A DNA stretch of 46,147 nt from Actinomycetes bacterium (GTDB lineage: Bacteria; Actinomycetota; Actinomycetes; Mycobacteriales; Pseudonocardiaceae), in the NCBI GenBank assembly GCA_021793175.1, contig JAJYTH010000017.1:1-46147 (forward strand). Direction: 5' to 3'. The notes beneath the pieces were generated by a model. The model saw only the letters and a program-made list of their open reading frames with translations. It searched no databases and was not told the origin of the DNA. Of this stretch, positions 15,813-24,436 are shown in pieces; position 1 is the first letter of the stretch; each line of letters starts with the position of its first letter. Made by a program: the position numbers and the translations under genes.

Positions 15813-18737
15813 TCATGCCGGCGCGGCTGCCTGCTGCGGCGTCTCCGTTCCCGCCCCGGCCTCCGCCGGTGTTCCCGTGCCGGTCCCTTCCTCCGATGTG
15901 GAGTCGTCCTGCGACTCTTCCTCCTCACCCGGCAGTGGCGTGTTGTCGATGAGTGCTTGGAACAGCTCTTCGGCGTCGGCCTCCAACAGCACTTCGTTAC
16001 CGCGTTCGTTGGCCTCGCCCACCGTCGGGATCGTGAGGAACGTGACCTTGCCCGCGTCCAGCCCCCTCATCGACTGGGCCAGAGTGAGCATCTGGTCGAC
16101 CCCGATGTTCTCGCCGAACGTGGACCTGGCGAACTCCTGCGCGAAATCGGTCAGTTTGCCCATGTCGAACAGCACATCGCCGGACAGGACCTTGCGCAGC
16201 AGTGACGACAGGAACTCCTGTTGGCGCTGCATCCTGCCGTAGTCGGAGAACGTCGGGTCGCCGTACACCTTGCGTGCCCGCACGTAACTCAACGCCTGTT
16301 CGCCCTTGAGCAGCACGTCGCCGGTCTCCGCCACGATCATTCCGAGCTCGGCGTCCCGCATCGGTTCCTCGAAGTGCAGCGTCACCCCGCCGACCGCGTC
16401 GACCATGCCTTTGAATCCCTGGAAATCGATGCCGACGAAGTGGTTGATCCTCAGACCGGAGAGTTGCTGGATCACCTTCGTCAGGCACTGGGGGCCGCCG
16501 ATGGTGAACGCGGTGTTGAGTTTCACGGCCTCGGCCATGTCGACGGTCTCGCCGTAGTCACCCGTGGCGGGGTCCCAGCGCCGACATTCGGGCCTGGTGA
16601 TCTCCAGGTCGCGGGGGAAGGAGATCACCACGGCACGTTCCCGGTCCTCCGGGATGTGGGCGAGCATCACCGTGTCCGAGCGTGCGCCTTCGACCAGGTC
16701 CGCCGAGCCGACGTTGTCCCCGGCCTGCGCGCCCTGCCTGGTGTCGGACCCGACGATGAGGAAGTTCGCGTCGCCGAGCTGGGCGGAGGCGTTGCGGATG
16801 TCGGCCGAGTTCTCGTCCAGGGCGAGGATCTCGTTGACCTGACCCTCGAACCATGTCTTGGCGCCCCAGCCCACACCGGTGCCGAGGAACACGAGGACAG
16901 CGGCGACGAGGGCGGCGGCCTTCGACGCGAGGACACCGCGCTCGTCGCGTCCGAGCTTCCTGCTCTCCGATTCGGTGCTCGCTTCGGCGCCTGTTTCGGC
17001 GACCGCTTCGGGACTGTCCGATTCGGTGTCCGGTTCACCGTCCCGCGGTTCGGCGGAGCCTGTAGGACCGTCCGATTCGTCTTCACCGGACTCGTCTACC
17101 GACTTGTCGCCCGAAGCTCTGTCCGATTTGTCGTCCGGTTCGTCGTCCGATACGCCGTCCGGCTCGTTCGTCGCTCCGTCGTCCGGTTCGGCGTGAGGTT
17201 CGGCGTGAGGTTCGGCGCTGTCGGGCGCGGTGTCGGCCCATCCGACGCCGAAGATCTCGATGTCGTCGGACTCGCCTCGTTCGGACTCACCGTCATCGTC
17301 GGGGTCGGTGTGATTGCGGCGGGCGTTGTTGCGCCTGTGCGACTTCTGCCCCACCGGGACCACCCGCTGGAACGCGGTCATGGTCTGTTCGAGGAGACGC
17401 TGCCGTTTCTGGCGCTTCTTGCGTTCCTCCGCCTCCAGCTCGTCGTGCGCGGCCGAGAACCGGGCCAACGACTCGTCGATCTTGCGGCGGTACTTCGTGG
17501 CGTCGTCGACCGGCTCCATCTGGTCGGTCATCGTCAGCCGGTCTTCGAGCGAACGTTCGTCCTGCTCCGTCCTGGGACGACGGCGAGGCCGCCGGGGGAC
17601 GGGCGAGGCCTCCGGCGGTGCGGCAGCGGCGGGCTGTTGTTCGGCAGGCTCGATCGGCCCGGCGTGCGCGGGCGGCTCCGCGGGGGCGGGCCGTCCGGTC
17701 GGCGCCGGGCGTGCGGGTGCGAACGGTGCGTCCTGCCGGGACTCCGCCGCCCGAGGTCGGGGACGCGGACGGCCGTTGCCGTTGGGTGGGGCGGGCGGCC
17801 TGCGACCCGGCGTCTCCGGGACCCGTGACGGTGGTGGCGGAGTATCGCCGGTCCGTTCCGGTGCGGCGTCGAGGGCAGCACCGATCTCGGCCGCGGGCGT
17901 CGGTGGGCGAACGGGCTGCGGTGGCCGCTGCGCGCGTGGGGGAGGTTGGAAACGGGCCGGTGGGCGGGGCCGCTCGGGCACGGCCTGTTCCCGAGGAGGC
18001 GCGGGAGGCGCGGGAGGCGGGGGCGGTGGTGAGGACAGGAGTTTCGCCGGGGGCGGTGGAGGCTCGGCGTTACGGGTGGGGACGTGCCTCGGTGGTTCCC
18101 CGTGCGGCGGTTCGATCGCGAGGAAGTGACCTGAGCTTGCCGATTCGGGCCTGCGGGGCTGAGGGCCTTGAGGACGGGGACGGCCGGTGTCGGGGTGGCC
18201 GACATCTGACGGCAGCGGCCGGCTTCGGGGTGGTTCGGGCCGCGCGTGATCGGGCCTGGCGAGACCCCGAGGTCCGGGGTCCGCCGGTGGTGGAGCGGAG
18301 GGCGGGGTCGTGCCGCGAGGTCGTTCCGGCAACGGGGAACGCTGGGGAAGCGGCTGTGGTGGTGGAGGTGGCTCGGGTGCCTCCACGGGCGGGTCCGGCC
18401 GCTGGTGGCGCCCGGTGGGCGGAGGCGTGGACGAAGGCGTGGGCGGGGCGTGGTCGTCGTCGGCCGCGTGCCGGGACCTACGGGGAGATGCCGAAGGCGT
18501 GTCGAGGGCCTGCTCGGCCGCCCTCCTGCGCTGCCTCGACGGACGCGCCGTCCCATTCTCCTCGGACGATCGGCGGTCGGCGGCGTGTCGGGCGAGCATC
18601 TCGGCGACGCTGATACCGCCCTGGGTGTCCAGCGCTCGACGCCGTCTCCGCTCGGCTTCCTCACGGTTACGCCGGGCGCGTTCTCGCCATTCCGCCGCCT
18701 GAGAACTGAGCCCGGGAGTGTCGCGGTCGTCCGACAC
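15813..18737 (-). CDS. LytR-CpsA-Psr (LCP) family protein with giant disordered cytoplasmic N-terminus
   Basis: This protein of 974 residues has its LCP catalytic part only in the last third. LCP enzymes attach undecaprenyl-linked glycopolymers (arabinogalactan or teichoic-acid-like) to peptidoglycan outside the membrane. Layout: residues 1-60 charged helix (RERARRNREEAERRRRRA); about 60-420 Pro/Arg-rich low complexity; about 420-475 basic helix; about 477-600 strongly acidic Asp/Glu/Ser repeats; membrane helix about 607-630; LCP domain from about 660 (NFLIVGSDTR, SDTVMLAHI, VVISFPRDLE) to 930; Gly/Thr/Ala-rich tail. The M. tuberculosis positional homologue (Rv0822c) is also long but, as I recall, under 700 residues. 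The ATG at 18737 (MSDDRDTPG) follows a GAAGGGAGCG ribosome binding site. Confidence 0.9.
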   Translation of the reverse strand: MSDDRDTPGLSSQAAEWRERARRNREEAERRRRRALDTQGGISVAEMLARHAADRRSSEENGTARPSRQRRRAAEQALDTPSASPRRSRHAADDDHAPPTPSSTPPPTGRHQRPDPPVEAPEPPPPPQPLPQRSPLPERPRGTTPPSAPPPADPGPRGLARPDHARPEPPRSRPLPSDVGHPDTGRPRPQGPQPRRPESASSGHFLAIEPPHGEPPRHVPTRNAEPPPPPAKLLSSPPPPPPAPPAPPREQAVPERPRPPARFQPPPRAQRPPQPVRPPTPAAEIGAALDAAPERTGDTPPPPSRVPETPGRRPPAPPNGNGRPRPRPRAAESRQDAPFAPARPAPTGRPAPAEPPAHAGPIEPAEQQPAAAAPPEASPVPRRPRRRPRTEQDERSLEDRLTMTDQMEPVDDATKYRRKIDESLARFSAAHDELEAEERKKRQKRQRLLEQTMTAFQRVVPVGQKSHRRNNARRNHTDPDDDGESERGESDDIEIFGVGWADTAPDSAEPHAEPHAEPDDGATNEPDGVSDDEPDDKSDRASGDKSVDESGEDESDGPTGSAEPRDGEPDTESDSPEAVAETGAEASTESESRKLGRDERGVLASKAAALVAAVLVFLGTGVGWGAKTWFEGQVNEILALDENSADIRNASAQLGDANFLIVGSDTRQGAQAGDNVGSADLVEGARSDTVMLAHIPEDRERAVVISFPRDLEITRPECRRWDPATGDYGETVDMAEAVKLNTAFTIGGPQCLTKVIQQLSGLRINHFVGIDFQGFKGMVDAVGGVTLHFEEPMRDAELGMIVAETGDVLLKGEQALSYVRARKVYGDPTFSDYGRMQRQQEFLSSLLRKVLSGDVLFDMGKLTDFAQEFARSTFGENIGVDQMLTLAQSMRGLDAGKVTFLTIPTVGEANERGNEVLLEADAEELFQALIDNTPLPGEEEESQDDSTSEEGTGTGTPAEAGAGTETPQQAAAPA

Positions 18738-19314
18738 GCACGCTCCCTTCGCTCAAAAATCCCTTGGGGATTCCGACACCTGCTTGTTGATCGTCGCGAG
18801 GACGGCGTTCGTTATCGTACGGATATCAGCCGTTTGTGACGACATCGCAGCAGGAACTTTTACACCGCGTTGCGGCACCAGTTGATCACGTTCGGTATAG
18901 CACGTTCGTTCGTGGTCACTGTCACGTGTTCGGCCTATCGATGTTCACGCTTGGTTGCCGTTCGAAGCGCTGTTTCCGGCTCTCGCCCGGTGGGATCGAC
19001 GCGGAGAAATCGCCGCGGAACACGGGGCCTGAAAAGACCCACTTCAGCCGTGTTCTTCGAGGTAGTGGGCCTATTTCTCGGCGACCGCGGACATCGGGTG
19101 AGGCCTCCGCGGACGGTGGTGCGCCCGGCCCCGAGCCGGTTCCCAGCACGGCGTCGGGACGGGGGCTTTTCGCCCTTCGGGCACACCGAGGTCTTCCGCC
19201 CACGACTCGGGGCCGTAGCGGCACGGCGAGCCCGTGGCGCCACCCGCGACGCCACCGCCCCGAGTGGTGAAGACCACCGCCGTGTCGGGGAGAAGCCTGG
19301 GCGTTTTTCGAACT
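18738..19314. other. 577-bp intergenic region between dus and the LCP gene
   Basis: No ORF here has credible codon use. The long frames on both strands are rich in Arg/Pro/Gly and have no ribosome binding site. The segment nearest the LCP gene (18770-18930) is less GC-rich and should hold its promoter. A strong hairpin is at 19018-19055. I do not recognise a known riboswitch or small RNA family. Confidence 0.5.
19018..19055. other. Two-part perfect hairpin of unknown role
   Basis: GAACACGG pairs with CCGTGTTC, and within it CTGAA pairs with TTCAG around a 9-base loop; a GGC bulge lies on one side. It sits 260 bp downstream of dus and 280 bp upstream of the LCP gene, with no U-run, so it may be part of a leader RNA or a processed terminator. 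Confidence 0.45.
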
Positions 19315-20454
19315 TTATCCGCCCGAATGCATCATGTCGGCCCCTTCGGGCACGCACGGATCGTCGGGATCGTCCAGCCAGCCGTGCGGCAGTGTGACCT
19401 TGCCCGGCGAACCCTGACGGCCTCGGGGCCCGAGAGCGTCGACCGGGAACGGGGCGTCGTGGTCGAGCTGCGTGATCAGCTCGTCCAACTCGTCCAACGA
19501 CGACACCATCGCGAACCTGCGGCGCAGTTCGGAACCGACGGGAAAGCCCATGAAGTACCAGGCCATGTGCTTCCGAAGGTCCCGCATGGCCTTGTTCGGG
19601 CCGTCGTGCTCCACGAGCAGTTCGGCGTGGCGGCGCAACACGCGCGCGACCTCCCCCAGGTTCGGCCCCTCGGGGATCGGCTTGCCTGCGAACGCCGCCT
19701 CCAACTCTCCGAACAGCCAGGGCCTGCCGAGGCAGCCACGGCCGACCACGACACCGTCGCAACCGGTCTCGGACACCATGCGCAGCGCGTCGTGGGCGGT
19801 GAAGATGTCGCCGTTGCCGAGCACCGGAATGCTGGTCACCGCTTCCTTCAGCCGCGAGATCTGTGACCAGTCGGCCTTGCCGGAATAGCGCTGCGCCGCG
19901 GTGCGCGCGTGCAGCGCGACGGCGGCGGCACCCTCGGCCTCGGCGATGCGGCCCGCTTCCAGGAACGTGTGGTGCTCGTCGTCGATACCGACGCGGAACT
20001 TCACGGTGAACGGGATGCCCGCGGGTTCGGCCGCCTCCACCGAGGCCCGGACGATGTTGCCGAACAATTTCCGCTTGAACGGCAACGCGGCACCGCCGCC
20101 CTTGCGGGTCACCTTGGCGACGGGGCAGCCGAAGTTGGCGTCGATGTGATCGGCCAGTCCTTCGCCGACGATGATCTTGACGGCTTCCTTCATCGTTGCG
20201 GGGTCGACGCCGTAGAGCTGCATCGAACGCGGATACTCACCCGCGTCGAACGTCATCATGTGCATCGTGCCGGGATGGCGCTCCACCACGGCACGGGCAG
20301 TGATCATCTCGCAGACGTAGAGGCCCGCGCCGTACTCCCGACACAGCTTGCGGAACGCGACGTTGGTGATGCCGGCCATGGGCGCGAGCACCACGGGCGG
20401 GTCGATCCGGTACGGGCCGATCCGCAGGGCGGTCTTGGACAGAGTCGCGGTCAC
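19315..20454 (-). CDS. dus: tRNA-dihydrouridine synthase
   Basis: This 379-residue FMN enzyme reduces uridines in tRNA D-loops. The TIM-barrel part shows VVLAPMAGITNVAFRKLCREYGA at the N-terminus, the catalytic cysteine in NFGCPVAKVTRKGGGAAL, and the phosphate-binding end GDGVVVGRG-like segment (CDGVVVGRGCLGRPWLF). A C-terminal helical domain follows. The start is GTG 20454 (VTATLSKTALRIGP); upstream in-frame extension to 20628 is low-quality sequence overlapping sodC. It is the Rv0823c equivalent and the last gene of the conserved block. Confidence 0.93.
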   Translation of the reverse strand: MTATLSKTALRIGPYRIDPPVVLAPMAGITNVAFRKLCREYGAGLYVCEMITARAVVERHPGTMHMMTFDAGEYPRSMQLYGVDPATMKEAVKIIVGEGLADHIDANFGCPVAKVTRKGGGAALPFKRKLFGNIVRASVEAAEPAGIPFTVKFRVGIDDEHHTFLEAGRIAEAEGAAAVALHARTAAQRYSGKADWSQISRLKEAVTSIPVLGNGDIFTAHDALRMVSETGCDGVVVGRGCLGRPWLFGELEAAFAGKPIPEGPNLGEVARVLRRHAELLVEHDGPNKAMRDLRKHMAWYFMGFPVGSELRRRFAMVSSLDELDELITQLDHDAPFPVDALGPRGRQGSPGKVTLPHGWLDDPDDPCVPEGADMMHSGG

Positions 20455-20534
20455 ACTCCCATTGTCGCTGGTGCCGTGCGGTGCAAGCGACGGGGCCGGT
20501 CTCGGGGGACGGCTGGGCCGGTCCGTGCCGCGAA

Positions 20535-20582
20535 GCGGCCTACAACATGGCCACGTTTCTTCGTGGACGTGTCGTAGGCCGC
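20535..20582 (-). terminator. Long hairpin between sodC and dus
   Basis: GCGGCCTAC pairs with GTAGGCCGC (9 bp) and, inside, CCACG pairs with CGTGG around TTTCTT, with a few mismatches between. It lies 25 bp behind the sodC stop and before the dus start on the same strand, so it probably ends the sodC transcript. No clear U-tail is present. Confidence 0.65.
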
Positions 20583-20606
20583 CGGAAAGCCCGCGGACCA
20601 GGTGGT

Positions 20607-21188
20607 TCAGAACGACACGATGATGCACCCGAGGCGCGCACCCGCTGCACCGGCTTCGCCCTCACCGGTCGAGGTGTGGCGTTCGTGGATCACCACGGAG
20701 CCCGGCTTGCGGTCGCCGTAGGCCCAGTCGACCTCCGAACGCGCGGACGCCGCTCCCTTGTCGTCGGTGGTGAAGTCGAGCCAGACCTCGTTGTCAGGGT
20801 TGGCGTAGGCGGGGTCGGTGGACGGCTGCTCGGGATCCTGCTCGTGCTGGTAGTGCGGCCCGGCGTCGTCACCACTCGGCCCGCAGGGGTCGACGTGCAC
20901 GTGTGCGCCGTACTCCCGGTCGGGCACAAGACCCCGAACCTCCAGCTCGGTGATCGTGCCCGTCGACTCGGAGAACACCGATGCCACGACGGCCAGTGAA
21001 CCTGGCGGCACGAGCTCCGTGTCGTAGGTGACGGCCCTACCACTGCTGTGGTCGGTGTCGAACACGTCGATCGTCGCGGACATCCTGAGACCGTCCTGCG
21101 CGGCGGTCACGGCGGGCGCCGAGAGCATCGAGACGGTGGCGGCCGTGACGAGTGTGGTGAGAACGGTGAAGGTTTTCCGGGTTCGCAT
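20607..21188 (-). CDS. sodC: Secreted Cu-type superoxide dismutase family protein lacking the usual zinc ligands
   Basis: This 193-residue protein has a Sec signal peptide (MRTRKTFTVLTTLVTAATVS, cleavage near AVTAA), so it is secreted and is not a lipoprotein. SodC features seen are copper His pair His96/His98 in GAHVHVD, bridging-type His112 in GPHYQH, His168 in VVIHERH, disulfide cysteines 102 and 188, and active-site Arg185. The canonical zinc segment (a second His and the HxGD motif) is not present; instead there is an Asp/Pro-rich stretch, as known for M. tuberculosis SodC, a copper-only enzyme. It should detoxify superoxide outside the membrane, but activity is not certain. Confidence 0.82.
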   Translation of the reverse strand: MRTRKTFTVLTTLVTAATVSMLSAPAVTAAQDGLRMSATIDVFDTDHSSGRAVTYDTELVPPGSLAVVASVFSESTGTITELEVRGLVPDREYGAHVHVDPCGPSGDDAGPHYQHEQDPEQPSTDPAYANPDNEVWLDFTTDDKGAASARSEVDWAYGDRKPGSVVIHERHTSTGEGEAGAAGARLGCIIVSF

Positions 21189-21299
21189 ATCTTGTGCTAA
21201 CCAAAAGGCGCGGCCAACCGCAATGCGCTGTCCCCGTTCGATACATCCACTCCGTGGTCTGGGGCATCGCGGGATCATCGGGGCTCGTAGCCTGGTCCC

Positions 21300-22238
21300 G
21301 TGACGAAAACGGCTGAGACGGGGCGCACCGACCGGACATGGCTCGTAGCGATCGCGGCAGCGTTGTGGGGTACCGACGGACTGCTCAGGTTGCCCTTGGC
21401 GAGTGACCTGCCTGCCGCGTCCGTGGTGTTCTGGGAACACGTGATCGTGGCGACGTTGCTGCTTCCGTTCCTTCCCTCGGCCGTGCGCGCGTTGTCGCGG
21501 TGTGGGCCGCGGGAGTGGATCGCCGTGCTCCTCATCGGCGGTGGTGCCTCGGCACTGGCCACCTCATTGTTCACGCTGTCGTTCCAGGCCGGTGACCCGG
21601 TGACGCCGCTGGTGCTGCAGAAACTCCAGCCACTGTTCGCCATGGTGGCCGCGTTCTTCATCCTCGGAGAACGGCTCCGTGCGGGCTACGCGGTGTTCGC
21701 CGTACCCGCGTTGCTGGGTACTTGGTTCCTCGCGTTCGCTGACCCGTTCGACGTTCAGGTGACCGCACTGCGTACGGCGCTGTTCGCGGTCGGGGCCGCG
21801 GCGCTGTGGGCGAGTGGGACCGTGCTCGGTCGCCTCGTGTCGACGAAACTCCGACCGCGGGATGTGACCGTGCTGCGGTTCACCGTCGGACTTCCGGTGG
21901 CGGCGGCCATCGCGGGCGCGCAAGGCAGCCCGTTCGCCGTGGGGTGGGAGAACGCCACCGGGCTCGTTCTGCTGGCCATCGTGCCGGGGCTGTTGGCGTT
22001 GAGCCTCTACTACGTGGGCATGCAGGCCACCCCGGCCGCGCGGGCCACACTGGCCGAGCTGGCGTTCCCCGCCACAACGGCGATCATCAGCGTGACCGTG
22101 CTGGACGCGCACCTGTCGGTGACGCAGTGGATCGGGCTCGCCGTGGTGGTGTGTTCGATCACCGCGCTGGGGTGGCACGAGCGGACTCGCTCGGAGACAG
22201 TGGTTGTCAACCCTGAATCCGTGAAGGCGAGTACATGA
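21300..22238 (+). CDS. EamA/DMT family transporter
   Basis: This 312-residue membrane protein has ten predicted helices in two EamA repeats (IAAALWGTDGLLRL... and AALWASGTVLGRLV...). DMT exporters carry amino acids, metabolites or drugs out of the cell; the substrate is unknown. The start is a GTG at 21300. It is divergent from sodC across 111 bp and followed after 13 bp by the DUF6328 gene, apparently in one operon. Confidence 0.88.
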   Translation: MTKTAETGRTDRTWLVAIAAALWGTDGLLRLPLASDLPAASVVFWEHVIVATLLLPFLPSAVRALSRCGPREWIAVLLIGGGASALATSLFTLSFQAGDPVTPLVLQKLQPLFAMVAAFFILGERLRAGYAVFAVPALLGTWFLAFADPFDVQVTALRTALFAVGAAALWASGTVLGRLVSTKLRPRDVTVLRFTVGLPVAAAIAGAQGSPFAVGWENATGLVLLAIVPGLLALSLYYVGMQATPAARATLAELAFPATTAIISVTVLDAHLSVTQWIGLAVVVCSITALGWHERTRSETVVVNPESVKAST

Positions 22239-22251
22239 GCGAGACGAGTAG

Positions 22252-22743
22252 GTGAGAGAGACAGAGGAGCCGCGTCATCAGCAGCTCGCGCGCAATGTCA
22301 GTGAGTTGCTCGGTGAATTGCGGGTCGCCCAGGCCGGGGTTCAGATTCTTTTCGGCTTTCAGCTCGCCGTGGCCTTCACCGGGGAGTTCCGTGACGCGAA
22401 CGGCTTCGAAAAGGGTCTCTACCTGGTGACGGTGCTGTTCACCACGGCGGCCACGGCGTTGCTCATGGCGCCCGCCGCGTGGCATCGGATGCTGTTCCGG
22501 AAGGGAAAACGGCTCGCGATCCTGAACGTCGGCAACCGGCTGGTCGTGGCGGGATTGGCGTGTCTCGCCGCGGCGATCACACTGACCGTCTCGTTGATCG
22601 GCAAAGTGATTTTCGGCATCGCCGTGATGGTGGTGCTGGCGGTGATCGTCGGGGGAACGTTCTCGTGCGTGTGGTTCGTGACGCCGAAGCTGATGTACCG
22701 GGATCGTCGAGAATCCCATGGCAGCTCGTCCGACCGTGACTGA
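22252..22743 (+). CDS. DUF6328 membrane protein
   Basis: This 163-residue protein has a soluble N-terminal 25 residues and four membrane helices; QILFGFQLAVAFTGEF is the family's typical first-helix region. The function is unknown. A GTG start lies 13 bp after the transporter gene; a GC-rich hairpin follows the stop. Confidence 0.8.
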   Translation: MRETEEPRHQQLARNVSELLGELRVAQAGVQILFGFQLAVAFTGEFRDANGFEKGLYLVTVLFTTAATALLMAPAAWHRMLFRKGKRLAILNVGNRLVVAGLACLAAAITLTVSLIGKVIFGIAVMVVLAVIVGGTFSCVWFVTPKLMYRDRRESHGSSSDRD

Positions 22744-23077
22744 GGGCTTTTCGGCGGGCGGCCGCCCTCGCGCCGCCCGCCGTCGCCACCGTGTCGCCTC
22801 ACCTCAGGGATCTCGAAATTCGTGTCAGCGCACCCCGGCGGAGCCCGCTGCATAGTCGATCTCTCCCGATAGTGTGAATGTCACCGAGCAGGGTTGACGG
22901 TGATAGCGAGGGACGCTATTAGGGAAAGACCTTCCTGGGTAGTCTTGAATTCGAAAGACTTTTCAGTTATTGCCGGTCGGTTCCACGCGCGCGAATCACC
23001 CGGGAAGTCCAAGACGAAGGGCGGCGACGCTCGAAAATAAAATGGCATTCCCGCATGACCGGAAAAGGTTTTCGTTT
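22744..23077. other. Intergenic region, 334 bp, between convergent genes
   Basis: Near its left end GGCGGGCGG (22753-22761) pairs perfectly with CCGCCCGCC (22773-22781) around an 11-base loop, a likely terminator for the transporter/DUF6328 operon. The rest has reduced GC toward 22910-23080 and no credible ORF. Confidence 0.6.
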
Positions 23078-24181
23078 TCATTCCTCGTCGAGGAGATAGG
23101 GATGCCATGCGGGAGTTCGGCTGGTCTCCGTGCGCGGCCGGAACCAGTTGGCGAAGGCCAGCTCTGCGTCCACCTCCGACTCGGGAATCTCGTACAGCAG
23201 GTCGCTGTCGAGACCGCCCAACGCATGACTGTTGAAAACGGAGAAGATTCCGCTGACACGGTCGGCTTCCAACACCTCGGTGAGGTCGAGTTCGACTTCC
23301 GCGCGCGATTCGGCGATGCGCAACGCGAGCGCCTCCGCCACACACAACGGGCCGTTCCAGTCCTCCTGGGTGAGGCGGTGACCGAGCACCGACGCGACGA
23401 CCAGGAACCGTTTGGCGAACAGAGCGCTGTAACGGTCGGCGTACTGCGGCGGTAGTTCGTCCAGCGCCCAGAGCGCCTCGACCTCGTCGACGGTGGCTTC
23501 CTCGTCGTCCAGCAGCTGGACGTCGCTGACCAACTCATCGGTGAGCATTCGAACGCCGTGTAGCAGCGCACCCGCGAGGTACCGGGCCTTCACCTCGTCG
23601 GACTCGCCGAAGACGGAGAGGTCGAAGGCCCGCAGACACTCACCCTTGTGCAGCAGTCTTGAGCGTCGATCGGCCAGTTCGGCCTTCTGCACGGCGGCTT
23701 GGATCTCGTCGGTGTCCTCGGCGCCGATCAGGAAAGTCCGCATGTCGCCGGCGGCTCCCAGTCCGGCCAGAAGGTTGTCGCTGAGCTCGTCGGGGTCCAT
23801 CGACGCCGCCAACGCGCTTTCCAACTGGTCGTCGGTCGCGGTGACGGCACAGTGCTTGACCTCCCAGTCCTCCAACAGGTCGATCTCGTCGACGAGTTGT
23901 TCCAGGACGGCTCTGGCGGCCTCCTCGGCCAGTACCAGCGCGGGTGCGTCGAGTAGCCAGTTCACCACGGCGCCACTGAGGTGGGCTTCGAGGGAGTGCT
24001 CGACCGGGATGATCTCCACGCCGTCCGGTCCTTCGATGCTGACGAGGTGGTTCAACCGGTCGTCGAGCAGCGACATGACACCGACCTGTTGTAGCGGGTC
24101 GAGGTCCGGTGTTCCGGGCGGAGAGGCGAGTTCGGCCGTGAGTTGGTACTCCACGGTTCGCAGTGTGGCATGGGTGACCAC
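23078..24181 (-). CDS. Acidic protein of unknown function
   Basis: This 367-residue soluble protein is rich in Asp, Glu, Leu and Ala, with no signal peptide, membrane segment or motif I recognise. It looks almost wholly helical (LVDEIDLLEDWEVKHC, RAEVELDLTEVLEADR), ending in a WFRP...HPYLLDEE tail. The GTG at 24181 has GGAGG eight bases upstream. Codon use is like that of neighbours. It is convergent with DUF6328 and divergent from the Cys-rich peptide gene. It may be a lineage-specific protein. Confidence 0.75.
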   Translation of the reverse strand: MVTHATLRTVEYQLTAELASPPGTPDLDPLQQVGVMSLLDDRLNHLVSIEGPDGVEIIPVEHSLEAHLSGAVVNWLLDAPALVLAEEAARAVLEQLVDEIDLLEDWEVKHCAVTATDDQLESALAASMDPDELSDNLLAGLGAAGDMRTFLIGAEDTDEIQAAVQKAELADRRSRLLHKGECLRAFDLSVFGESDEVKARYLAGALLHGVRMLTDELVSDVQLLDDEEATVDEVEALWALDELPPQYADRYSALFAKRFLVVASVLGHRLTQEDWNGPLCVAEALALRIAESRAEVELDLTEVLEADRVSGIFSVFNSHALGGLDSDLLYEIPESEVDAELAFANWFRPRTETSRTPAWHPYLLDEE

Positions 24182-24353
24182 GGCTCAGGCCTCCAGGCCG
24201 AGGTGAATCGGTTCCTCCCCATAACGGGCAAAGATCCGTTGGCGATACACAGAGCAACTGCTCGGTTCACTCTAGTAGTGGTGTCGCAGGGGCTCTTTCA
24301 CTCCATAGCGTGTGGAAATGGCACGGACACGTCCCGAAAGGGTGGTGATTGCC

Positions 24354-24419
24354 ATGAGTGGGTGTGGTTGCTGCGGTTCCTGCAGTGGGCCGAACTGCGG
24401 TTGCTGCGGGAAGTGCTGA
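24354..24419 (+). CDS. Cysteine-rich 21-residue peptide, metallothionein-like
   Basis: An ATG at 24354 opens a 21-codon ORF with eight cysteines (positions 4, 6, 7, 10, 15, 17, 18, 21) and otherwise mostly Gly/Ser. It is a perfect internal duplication: CGCCGSC, linker SGPN, CGCCGKC, i.e. two CxCCxxC units. A GGTGGTGAT ribosome-binding-site region lies 5-10 bases upstream. A 16-bp palindrome and then a strong hairpin follow the stop. The pattern suggests a soft-metal (Cu, Zn, Cd) thiolate cluster peptide, or a ribosomally made precursor. I know no named family for it. It is too short for ordinary gene callers. Confidence 0.7.
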   Translation: MSGCGCCGSCSGPNCGCCGKC

Positions 24420-24433
24420 CCCTTTAAAGGGTC
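24418..24433. repeat. 16-bp perfect palindrome at the end of the Cys-rich ORF
   Basis: GACCCTTTAAAGGGTC is a perfect palindrome overlapping the last two bases of the stop codon. It has no loop, so it is more likely a protein-binding site or part of a composite terminator with the hairpin 4 bp further on. Confidence 0.5.
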
Positions 24434-24436
24434 CCG

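Noticed and set aside
16221-17828. Long plus-strand ORF opposite the LCP gene, with FGVRFGVRFG-type repeats
   Set aside because: It mirrors the Asp/Glu/Ser-rich codons of the LCP acidic region on the other strand; no start signals and no domain.
18836-19397. Short plus-strand ORFs in the gap upstream of the LCP gene
   Set aside because: Composition rich in Arg/Gly/Pro/Ser, no ribosome binding site, overlapping frames on both strands equally open.
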